DNA of 5,187 nt, from positions 1 to 5,187 of the forward strand of contig DAIETC010000247.1 of assembly GCA_027345905.1 (NCBI GenBank), written 5' to 3'. This DNA is from Kineosporiaceae bacterium (GTDB taxonomy: Bacteria; Actinomycetota; Actinomycetes; Actinomycetales; Angustibacteraceae). Position 1 is the stretch's first letter. Every line of letters starts with the position of its first letter. The notes below the pieces were generated by a model. It searched no databases. It was not told the origin of the DNA and saw nothing but the letters and a program-made list of their open reading frames with translations. The translations under genes were made by a program, and so were the position numbers. Below, one piece after another: positions 1 to 5,187 of this stretch.

Positions 1-668
1 ACGACGCGCGCGTGGGGCCGCTGCGGCTGACGGCGTCCGGCCTGGCCCGCCCACGACAGGTCCGGACGGCGGCGTTCGCGGCGTTCGCGGTGGCCGCCGC
101 GGCCGGTCTCGCACTGGTCGTCGTATCGCAGACCTGGTGGCTGCTCGCGGTCGGGGCCCTGTCGATCCTGGCCGCCTGGTACTACACCGGAGGCGCCAGG
201 CCGTACGGCTACCGTGGGCTCGGCGAGCTGTTCGTCTTCGTGTTCTTCGGCCTGGTGGCGGTCCTCGGCACCACGTACACCCAGGCCGGCCGCGTCTCCT
301 GGCCCGCGCTCGCGGCGGCAGCGGCGATCGGCGCGCTGGCCTGCGCGATCCTGGTGGTCAACAACCTGCGCGACGTGCTGACCGACGCCGTGGCGGGCAA
401 GCGCACCCTCGCCGTCCGGCTCGGTGAGCGCTCCACCCGGCGCGCGTACGTCGCCCTGCTGGCGCTGGCGCTGCTCCTGGCTCTCGCGGTGGCGCCGGCC
501 CATCCCGGCGCGCTGCTCTCACTGCTGGCCCTGCCGCTGCTGGTCCGGGGGGGGCGCCGGGTGCTCACGGGTGCGCGGGGCCTGGCGCTGGTCGCCGTCC
601 TGCGCGACACCGGGCGGGCCGAGCTGGTCTTCGGGGTGTTGCTCGGGATCGGGCTGGCCTTGACCTAG
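1..668 (+). CDS. menA: 1,4-dihydroxy-2-naphthoate polyprenyltransferase (MenA), 5'-truncated by window edge
   Basis: MenA is an integral membrane UbiA-family prenyltransferase. It joins a polyprenyl diphosphate to 1,4-dihydroxy-2-naphthoate to give demethylmenaquinone, the penultimate step of menaquinone synthesis. The reading frame is open from the first full codon at position 3 to a TAG at 666-668, giving about 221 residues; family members usually have about 290-300. The visible start, Asp-Ala-Arg-Val-Gly-Pro then LRLTASG, is what normally follows the first Asp-rich motif, so the true start and that motif lie upstream and the GTG at 12 is internal. The second Asp-rich motif, NNLRD followed by D and GKRTLAVRLG, is encoded at about 360-425 and binds the Mg-diphosphate of the prenyl donor. 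Another hallmark is YTGGARPYGYRGLGELFVF (about 180-236). About six hydrophobic helices follow one another. The C-terminal TGRAELVFG-type ending is typical. It is convergent with the DUF4229 gene. The family call is very secure. Confidence 0.95.
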   Translation, partial: DARVGPLRLTASGLARPRQVRTAAFAAFAVAAAAGLALVVVSQTWWLLAVGALSILAAWYYTGGARPYGYRGLGELFVFVFFGLVAVLGTTYTQAGRVSWPALAAAAAIGALACAILVVNNLRDVLTDAVAGKRTLAVRLGERSTRRAYVALLALALLLALAVAPAHPGALLSLLALPLLVRGGRRVLTGARGLALVAVLRDTGRAELVFGVLLGIGLALT

Positions 669-677
669 CCGGCTTGC

Positions 678-968
678 TCACGGCTCGCGGCGTACGTCGT
701 CCCCGCGGTGCTGTTCGGCCTCGCGGTCCTCTTCCGCACCGTCCTGCTCGAAGGCGTCGACCGGCTCGTTGCGCAGCCGCCGAGCGGCCCGCTGCGCCAG
801 GTCGCGCGCCATCTGCTCGCGCGGGCCCTTGAGCAGGACGTAGGAGAGGGCGATCGAGGTGACGGCGGTCAGCACCATGAGCAGCAGCGGGTTACGCACT
901 CCCACCAGATACAGCGCGAGCAGGCAGCCGAACAGCAGCATGGTCCGCAGCAGGGTGTAGCGCAGCAC
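678..968 (-). CDS. Small DUF4229-family membrane protein
   Basis: This encodes a 96-residue protein of unknown function that resembles the actinobacterial DUF4229 family. Two hydrophobic helices can be seen (about residues 8-24 and 27-46), separated by a short VGVRNP turn. A highly charged tail follows (about 47-96), beginning KGPREQMARDLAQR and rich in Arg, Glu and Asp. By the positive-inside rule the tail is probably cytoplasmic, making a small helical hairpin anchor. The start is GTG at 968, chosen because GGAG (974-977) sits five bases upstream; the next in-frame ATG would remove part of the first helix. The gene begins 16 bases after the ccsB stop and should be co-transcribed with it. 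It ends in TGA 9 bases from the convergent menA stop. The family call is from memory of the sequence pattern. A role in cytochrome c assembly is inferred from position alone. Confidence 0.85.
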   Translation of the reverse strand: MLRYTLLRTMLLFGCLLALYLVGVRNPLLLMVLTAVTSIALSYVLLKGPREQMARDLAQRAARRLRNEPVDAFEQDGAEEDREAEQHRGDDVRREP

Positions 969-973
969 CGGGA

Positions 974-977
974 CTCC
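974..977 (-). promoter_or_regulatory. Ribosome binding site of the DUF4229 gene
   Basis: GGAG on the minus strand lies five bases before the GTG at 968, inside the 16-base gap after the ccsB stop. It supports the GTG start over the internal ATG codon. Confidence 0.6.
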
Positions 978-984
978 GGGAGGC

Positions 985-1977
985 TCAGCCGACGCCGGCG
1001 TAGGAGTGCAAGCCGACGATGTAGATGTTGACGACCAGGAAGTTGAACAGGATGCACCCGTAGCCCACCAGGGCCACCACCGCCGCCTTGCGCCCCTGCC
1101 AGCCCCGGGTGGCGCGCGCGTGCAGGTAGCCCGCGTAGACCACCCAGATCACGAACGTCCAGACCTCCTTGGGGTCCCAGCCCCAGTAGCGGCCCCACGC
1201 GTTCTCGGCCCAGATCGCGCCCGCCACCAGGGTGAACGTCCATAGCGGGAACGCGACAGCGTGCAGCCGGTAGGCCACCAGGTCCAGCTCGCGGGCGGCC
1301 GGGATGGCGTCCATGAACGAGCGGGGGGGCACGCCGTTGGCGCCCGCCTGGCGCTCGCGCCGGTCCTGCACCAGGTAGAGGATCGTCAGCGAGAAGGCGA
1401 TGGTGAACAGGGCCGAGGAGATGAACGCCACGCTGACGTGGATCGCGAGCCACACGCTCTTCAGCGACGGCACCAGCTGGCCGGCCTGGGTGTAGAGCAC
1501 GGTCACGGCCAAGCCGAGGGTCAACAGCACCGGGCCGATGACGAAGGTCCCCAGGTAGCGCAGGTCGCGCCAGCGCAGGGCGGCCAAGAAGACGAGGGTC
1601 ACGACCGCCGACCCGGCCGTGGCGAACTCGTACATGTTGCCCCACGGCGGTCGTTGCACGGACAGCCCGCGCAGCACCACGGCTGCCACGTGCAGGAGCA
1701 GGGCCAGAACCGTCAGGGACACCGCGATTGCGGCCGACTTGCGCCGCACTCGCACTGGGACGTCGGCCCCGCCCGCACGCTCGTAGCCCACAGCTGCCTC
1801 GCCGGCCCCCACCATGGCCAGCTCGCGGGGCGCCGCGGCCAGCGCGGTGCTGCGCTCGGCGCGAGCCGCACCGCCGGCCAGGTCCATGGTGTAACCGAGG
1901 AACGCACCCGTGTAGCTGGCCATCGCCGAGTACAGCAGCAGGTTGGAGTAGTTGGCGAGGGTCTCGTTGACGCTCAC
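985..1977 (-). CDS. ccsB: Cytochrome c biogenesis protein CcsB (ResC/CcsA family)
   Basis: This is the haem-handling membrane subunit of System II cytochrome c maturation. With ResB it is thought to move haem to the outer face of the membrane and attach it to the CXXCH of apocytochrome c. The protein has 330 residues and about eight hydrophobic segments (roughly 11-31, 80-103, 117-136, 144-161, 174-203, 233-256, 271-286, 297-318). The tryptophan-rich WWD signature lies at residues 261-273 (W261, W265, W267, D268, W273; WGRYWGWDPKEVW). Candidate haem-ligand histidines flank it: H180 and H239 before, H286 and H324 after. PPWGNMYEF (110-118) is another family mark. A hydrophilic Ala-rich loop (about 33-80) follows the first helix. 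The start is GTG at 1977, overlapping the resB stop as GTGA. AGGAGG six bases upstream settles it, even though the frame stays open far upstream through resB. The only cysteine is C308, so no thiol-redox role is indicated. ResB is a separate protein here, not fused. Confidence 0.96.
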   Translation of the reverse strand: MSVNETLANYSNLLLYSAMASYTGAFLGYTMDLAGGAARAERSTALAAAPRELAMVGAGEAAVGYERAGGADVPVRVRRKSAAIAVSLTVLALLLHVAAVVLRGLSVQRPPWGNMYEFATAGSAVVTLVFLAALRWRDLRYLGTFVIGPVLLTLGLAVTVLYTQAGQLVPSLKSVWLAIHVSVAFISSALFTIAFSLTILYLVQDRRERQAGANGVPPRSFMDAIPAARELDLVAYRLHAVAFPLWTFTLVAGAIWAENAWGRYWGWDPKEVWTFVIWVVYAGYLHARATRGWQGRKAAVVALVGYGCILFNFLVVNIYIVGLHSYAGVG

Positions 1978-3578
1978 GCGGGGGCCTCCTGGAGGGTGGG
2001 CTGGCGATGCGGGGGATCGAGGGCGCGCAGCAGCCGGTCGAGCTCGTCGTCCAAGCCGGTGTCCTCGCCGCGGGCCAGCGCTGCAACCTCGACCACGGTA
2101 CGCCTCACACCGTCGTCGCCGAGCACCGGGCGGGCGCGCAAGAAGACCCGCCGGCGCGGCACGAACAGGGACAGGGACAGGCCGACCATGGCGGCGATGG
2201 AGGCGAACAGTGCCCACACCCGTCCCGGGTCGTGCCGCACCGAGAGCCCGGCGAAGCGCTCGACCCGCTCGAAGGTCACCGAGCCGCGCCCGCCGGGCAG
2301 GTCGACCTGTTGCCCGGGGGACAGCAGCAGCCGCACGGGTGAGCCGTCGGGGTTCTTCACAGGGCTCATCGTGCGCTGGTCGAGGGTGTAGACCGACGGG
2401 GAGTCGCCCAGGTTGCCGACGAACACCATCAGTGCGAGCGCGGGGTTCTTGTCGTCGGGGAAGATCGACACCGGCAGCTTCCCGGCGGAGAAGGCGACCG
2501 TGGGCAGGAACAGCCCGTTCAGCCCGATCTGCTGTGGCTGGGCCCCGGCGACCTTGACCACACCCACCGAGGTGTAGTTGCCGTCCTGCGGCAGGAACGG
2601 GGTCGCGTCGGAGTACAGCACCTGGCCCTTGGCGTCGCGCACGGTGATGACCGGCGCGTACCCGTTGCCCAGGAGGTAGACCTTGGCGCCGTCCAGCTGC
2701 AGGGGGTGGTTGACCGAGATCACGAAGGGGCGCTCGCGCGCGCCCGGCGCGGCGGTGCTGGTGACGTCGGCCTGGAACTCGCGCGGCGCCCCGCGCAGGC
2801 TGCCGGTCGCCTGCTCGTCGAACCGCACCGTCATCGAACGCACCGACACCGAGAACGGCGGGAGGTTCTCGGTGTTGACCCAAGGGCCCGGGTCGATGGT
2901 GTCGAAGTTCGCCGCGGCGTCGCTGAACGTGGCGCCCACCGGGACGATCACGTCCCCGCGCCAGCCCAGCAGGTGCCCGGCGGCCACCGCCACCAGCAGG
3001 AGCACCAGCGAGAGGTGGAAGACCAGGTTGCCGGTCTCGCGCAGCCGGCCGCGCTCGGCACTGACCTCGTGCCCACCATCGGGCAAGGCGGCGACGAGCA
3101 GCCGGTAGTGCCGCGAGCGCAGCGCGGCCTGCGCCGCCTGCAAGGTCGGGGCCGGATCGGCGTCCAGCTCGACTCGACGGTGCACGGGCAGCCGCTCGAA
3201 GCGCCGCGGCGCCGGCGGGGGCGGCGCGGTGATCGCCCGCAGGTGCTGTCGGGTCCGCGGCAGCACGCAGCCGACCAGCGACACGAACAGCAGCAGGTAG
3301 ATGGCCGAGAACCACACCGAGGAGTAGACGTCGAAGCCGCCGATGCGGTCCAGCCACGGGCCGAGCGTTGGATGGGCCTGCAGGTATGCGCTCACCTGCC
3401 CGGCGTTGATCCCCCGCTGCGGCAGGACCGACCCGGGCACCGCGGCTACCGCCAGCAGCAGCAGCAGGAACAGCGCGGTGCGCATGCTGGTCAGCTGGCG
3501 CCAGACGAAGCGAGCCGTCCCGACCGGTCCCAGGCGCGGCAGCGTCGGCGCCGTGTTGCTCGCGGGCGTGCCGCTCAT
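1974..3578 (-). CDS. resB: Cytochrome c biogenesis protein ResB
   Basis: ResB is the partner of CcsB in the System II haem delivery and ligation complex. The protein has 534 residues, the usual size for actinobacterial ResB. Four membrane helices can be seen at about 33-52, 87-108, 183-205 and 453-473. A large extracytoplasmic domain of about 245 residues lies between helices 3 and 4, and a cytoplasmic tail of about 60 residues ends the protein. Recognisable stretches are the RQLTSMRTALFLLLLLAVAA start of helix 1, LVGCVLPRTRQHL after helix 2, RETGNLVFHLS entering helix 3 (H188), and VRHDPGR just before helix 4 (H449). H188 and H449 are candidate haem-contact histidines by family analogy. The sole cysteine is C104. 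The ATG at 3578 overlaps the ccdA stop as ATGA, with a weak AGGTG five bases upstream. The frame runs open further upstream into ccdA, but that extension has no ResB-like content. The stop overlaps ccsB as GTGA. Confidence 0.96.
   Translation of the reverse strand: MSGTPASNTAPTLPRLGPVGTARFVWRQLTSMRTALFLLLLLAVAAVPGSVLPQRGINAGQVSAYLQAHPTLGPWLDRIGGFDVYSSVWFSAIYLLLFVSLVGCVLPRTRQHLRAITAPPPPAPRRFERLPVHRRVELDADPAPTLQAAQAALRSRHYRLLVAALPDGGHEVSAERGRLRETGNLVFHLSLVLLLVAVAAGHLLGWRGDVIVPVGATFSDAAANFDTIDPGPWVNTENLPPFSVSVRSMTVRFDEQATGSLRGAPREFQADVTSTAAPGARERPFVISVNHPLQLDGAKVYLLGNGYAPVITVRDAKGQVLYSDATPFLPQDGNYTSVGVVKVAGAQPQQIGLNGLFLPTVAFSAGKLPVSIFPDDKNPALALMVFVGNLGDSPSVYTLDQRTMSPVKNPDGSPVRLLLSPGQQVDLPGGRGSVTFERVERFAGLSVRHDPGRVWALFASIAAMVGLSLSLFVPRRRVFLRARPVLGDDGVRRTVVEVAALARGEDTGLDDELDRLLRALDPPHRQPTLQEAPA
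1985..1990 (-). promoter_or_regulatory. Strong ribosome binding site of ccsB
   Basis: A perfect AGGAGG on the minus strand, six bases before the GTG at 1977, lies within the last codons of resB. It fixes the ccsB start even though that reading frame has no stop for more than 1.3 kb upstream. It also suggests that ccsB can be initiated strongly in addition to coupling through the GTGA overlap. Confidence 0.75.
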
Positions 3579-4330
3579 ACCGACACCTGGAACCCGGCGA
3601 CCAGCGAGGTCTGCAGGCGGGTGACCAGGTCGGTCCAGACCCCGGCGGCCATCAACAGCCCGACCAGCACGAGCAGTCCCCCACCGGCCAGCTGCAGTCC
3701 CCGCTGGTGGCGCCGCATGAGCGCCAGCACCCGCGCGGCCCGCGAGTAGCCGAGCGCGACCAGCACGAACGGGACCCCCAGGCCCAGGCTGTACGCCGTG
3801 GCCAGCACGACCCCGCGGCTGACTCCGCCGCCGTCGCTGGTCGCCAGCGACAGCACCGCGCCCAGGGTCGGGCCGCTGCACGGTGCCCAGCCGACCGCGA
3901 AGACGGCGCCGAGCAGCGGGGCACCGGCCAGCCCGGCCGCGGGTCGCCAGCGGGGGCCGAGACGGCGGTCCGCGGCGGGCACCAGCCCGACGAAGACCAG
4001 GCCCATGAGCACCACGACCGCCCCTGCCACCCGGGTGATGATCTCCTGGTGGGCCTGCAGCTGACCACCGAACGAGGCCAACGTGGCAGTCACCGTGACA
4101 TAGACGACGGTGAAGCCCACGACGAACAGCAACGCGCCGGCGACCAGCCGTCCGCGCTGCTGCCGGCCCAGGTCGACGCCGGTCAGGCCGGTGACGTAGC
4201 CCAGGTATCCGGGCACCAGCGGCAGGACGCACGGGGAGGCGAAGGACACCACGCCGGCCAGGACCGCGACGAGCAGTGCCGCGGGCATCGACCCGGACAG
4301 CACCGTCTGCGCGAAGGAGGCACCGATCAC
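3575..4330 (-). CDS. ccdA: Thiol-disulfide transporter CcdA
   Basis: CcdA is the DsbD-beta-like membrane protein that passes electrons from cytoplasmic thioredoxin to extracytoplasmic thioredoxin-like proteins. Here the likely recipient is the TlpA/ResA-like lipoprotein encoded just upstream. The protein has 251 residues with six hydrophobic helices (about 17-38, 62-85, 99-119, 137-161, 171-195, 211-230). The redox pair is C34 in SFASPCVLPLVPGY (helix 1) and C151 in GWAPCSGPTLG (helix 4). These are the only two cysteines in the protein, and both have the expected nearby prolines. The gene starts with GTG at 4330, forming a GTGA overlap with the thioredoxin stop. The Shine-Dalgarno match there is weak (GGGA about six bases upstream), so translation probably depends on coupling. 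An ATG at residue 15 is a possible later start, but it would begin almost at helix 1 and lose the overlap. The stop overlaps resB as ATGA. Confidence 0.95.
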   Translation of the reverse strand: MIGASFAQTVLSGSMPAALLVAVLAGVVSFASPCVLPLVPGYLGYVTGLTGVDLGRQQRGRLVAGALLFVVGFTVVYVTVTATLASFGGQLQAHQEIITRVAGAVVVLMGLVFVGLVPAADRRLGPRWRPAAGLAGAPLLGAVFAVGWAPCSGPTLGAVLSLATSDGGGVSRGVVLATAYSLGLGVPFVLVALGYSRAARVLALMRRHQRGLQLAGGGLLVLVGLLMAAGVWTDLVTRLQTSLVAGFQVSV

Positions 4331-4899
4331 GAGGAGTCCCGCAGCACGTCGTCGATGAGCCCAGACAGGGTGCTGGCATCGGTCTGACCCGAGACCCTCG
4401 CGGCCAACCGGCCGCGCCGGTCCAGGATGAGCGTGGACGGCGTGGCGGCGGCCTTGCCCTTCAGCTGCAGCTGGATGCTCGTGCCGTCGCCGACCGAGGG
4501 GTAGGTGATGGCGTACTTGCGCTGGAACGCCCGGCCCGAGGCTGCGCTCTCGCGCAGGTCGACCCCGACGAACTGCACCCCGCGCCCGCGCACCAACTCC
4601 CAGGTCTTCTGCAGGCCGGGCGCCTCGGCGTTGCACGGGGGGCACCAGGAGCCCCAGGTGTTGATCACCACGACCTTGCCCCGGTAGGTGGCGGTGTCCA
4701 GGGGCGCCCCCTCCAAGGTGGTCCCCTGCACCCGGATGCTCGTCGTGCGGCTGGCTGGCGCGAGCTTCTCGATGGTGCCGTCGCCGGAGACGAAGCCGAC
4801 CCCCCCGTTGCGCGCGCCGGCGGCGATCGACGAGCTGGAGCTGGTGCACGCCGACAGTGCGAGGACGGCGAGCAGGCCCAGGGCGGTGCGGCGGCGCAT
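4327..4899 (-). CDS. TlpA/ResA-like thioredoxin-fold lipoprotein
   Basis: This is an extracytoplasmic thiol-disulfide oxidoreductase anchored to the membrane as a lipoprotein. Its expected role is to reduce the CXXCH cysteines of apocytochrome c before haem attachment, with CcdA as electron donor. The protein has 190 residues. It starts with an MRRR basic region, a short hydrophobic core and the lipobox LSAC, so the mature protein begins at lipidated C18. A Ser-rich linker (19-24) follows, then a GFVSGDGTIEKLAPASR segment (about 35-51). The thioredoxin domain (about 60-185) contains TWGSWCPPCNAEAP with active-site C86 and C89, and TPSTLILD with the cis-proline P154. C18, C86 and C89 are the only cysteines. 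The start is ATG at 4899, which shares one base with the upstream stop (TGATG) and is preceded by GGGAG. Starting further upstream would put 47 charged residues before the signal peptide. It is equivalent in position to M. tuberculosis Rv0526. Confidence 0.94.
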   Translation of the reverse strand: MRRRTALGLLAVLALSACTSSSSSIAAGARNGGVGFVSGDGTIEKLAPASRTTSIRVQGTTLEGAPLDTATYRGKVVVINTWGSWCPPCNAEAPGLQKTWELVRGRGVQFVGVDLRESAASGRAFQRKYAITYPSVGDGTSIQLQLKGKAAATPSTLILDRRGRLAARVSGQTDASTLSGLIDDVLRDSS

Positions 4900-5187
4900 C
4901 AGGCTCCCGCCACTGGGCTGGCGCCGGGCAACAGGGACCCGGCAGGCTCGCTGAAGGCGATCGCGCTCAGGTCGGGTCCGTCGTAGATCAGGGAGGTCAA
5001 CGAGGCCAGGCTGCACTGGCGCTTGCGCGGGTCGTGCCACAGCCGTCGTCCTTCCAGGGCCAGCCGGGCCACCCAGACCGGTGACTGGTGCGAGACCAGC
5101 ACGGCCTCGTGCCCGGCCGCCTCGGCCCTGGCGCGCTGGACGACCGCGAGCATGCGGGCGGCGATCTGCGCGTACGGCTCACCCCAG
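4899..5187 (-). CDS. Histidine phosphatase (phosphoglycerate mutase-like) family protein, N-terminus outside window
   Basis: The C-terminal 95 residues of a histidine-phosphatase superfamily protein are visible. The frame enters from the right edge as WGEPYAQIAARM and stops with TGA at 4901-4899. The segment VLVSHQSPVWV contains the second catalytic histidine of the family (codon 5090-5088), which follows the hydrophobic strand EAVLVSH. Then comes LEGRRLWHDPRKRQCSLASL, as in actinobacterial members of this family found before cytochrome c biogenesis genes. The N-terminal RHG motif carrying the phospho-accepting histidine should lie outside the window. The ATG at 5153 is an internal methionine, since recognisable family sequence precedes it. 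The substrate is unknown; glycolytic phosphoglycerate mutase activity should not be assumed. The stop shares one base with the ATG of the thioredoxin gene, so it is co-translated with the Ccs genes. It is equivalent in position to M. tuberculosis Rv0525, which lies next to hemL. Confidence 0.88.
   Translation of the reverse strand, partial: WGEPYAQIAARMLAVVQRARAEAAGHEAVLVSHQSPVWVARLALEGRRLWHDPRKRQCSLASLTSLIYDGPDLSAIAFSEPAGSLLPGASPVAGA
4904..4908 (-). promoter_or_regulatory. Ribosome binding site of the TlpA/ResA-like gene
   Basis: GGGAG on the minus strand lies four bases before the ATG at 4899, inside the last codons of the histidine phosphatase gene. It supports the start that places the lipoprotein signal peptide at the very N-terminus. 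Confidence 0.6.

Noticed and set aside
72..89. Tandem repeat GCGTTCGCG x2
   Set aside because: It only encodes Ala-Phe-Ala twice in a membrane helix of MenA, with no sign of a functional repeat.
667..685. Inverted repeat AGCCG/CGGCT with a 9-base loop between menA and the DUF4229 gene
   Set aside because: A 5-bp stem without a U-tract is expected by chance at this GC content, so it is not called a terminator.
1261..2391. Long + strand open frame of about 376 codons antisense to ccsB and resB
   Set aside because: Its composition (Gln, His, Gly, Arg-rich, no domain pattern) is that of the antisense of a high-GC gene. The opposite strand carries clear ResB and CcsB sequence.
1978..3357. Upstream extension of the ccsB frame through resB, which could suggest a ResB-CcsB-like fusion
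   Set aside because: The extension is out of frame with resB and encodes Arg/Ala/Pro-rich nonsense. AGGAGG plus GTG at 1977 marks the real ccsB start.
2706..3749. Long + strand open frame of about 347 codons antisense to resB and the end of ccdA
   Set aside because: It is low-complexity, Arg/Gln/His-rich shadow sequence without a recognisable fold, and it lies opposite well-supported genes.
4900..5040. Possible 47-residue N-terminal extension of the thioredoxin-like lipoprotein
   Set aside because: It would place charged, unrelated sequence ahead of a textbook lipoprotein signal peptide, and it overlaps the conserved end of the phosphatase gene.

Overview
This window is chromosomal DNA from a high-GC Gram-positive bacterium, almost certainly an actinomycete. 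The evidence is strong G/C bias at third codon positions, GTG starts mixed with ATG, long non-coding antisense reading frames, and a gene order familiar from Mycobacterium and Streptomyces. The genus cannot be told from the sequence.

Layout. On the + strand, positions 1-668 hold the last three quarters of menA (1,4-dihydroxy-2-naphthoate polyprenyltransferase, menaquinone synthesis). Everything else lies on the - strand and reads from right to left as one apparent operon: the C-terminal half of a histidine-phosphatase-family protein (5187-4899), a TlpA/ResA-like thioredoxin lipoprotein (4899-4327), ccdA (4330-3575), resB (3578-1974), ccsB/resC (1977-985) and a small DUF4229-type membrane protein (968-678). 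Successive genes overlap by 1 to 4 bases (TGATG, GTGA, ATGA, GTGA), and only 16 bases separate ccsB from the DUF4229 gene. The operon meets menA tail to tail with a 9-base gap. No stretch over 20 bases is free of genes, and I see no promoter: the operon promoter and the menA promoter must both lie outside the window.

How the genes work together. The four central genes are a complete System II (Ccs/Res) cytochrome c maturation set. CcdA carries reducing equivalents across the membrane. The TlpA/ResA-like lipoprotein uses them to keep the CXXC of apocytochrome c reduced. ResB and CcsB together form the haem export and ligation complex. MenA makes the side-chain-bearing precursor of menaquinone, the lipid electron carrier that feeds the cytochrome bc/c branch, so the locus is respiratory overall. 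The diagnostic residues are all present: two cysteines in CcdA, a lipobox plus WCPPC in the thioredoxin, the WWD-type tryptophan motif and flanking histidines in CcsB, and the NNLRD(x3)D(x3)GKRT motif in MenA.

This is a well-conserved housekeeping respiratory locus, not an accessory or mobile region. I found no mobile element, CRISPR array, RNA gene or new defence system. The least understood parts are the DUF4229 protein and the histidine phosphatase attached to the two ends of the operon.
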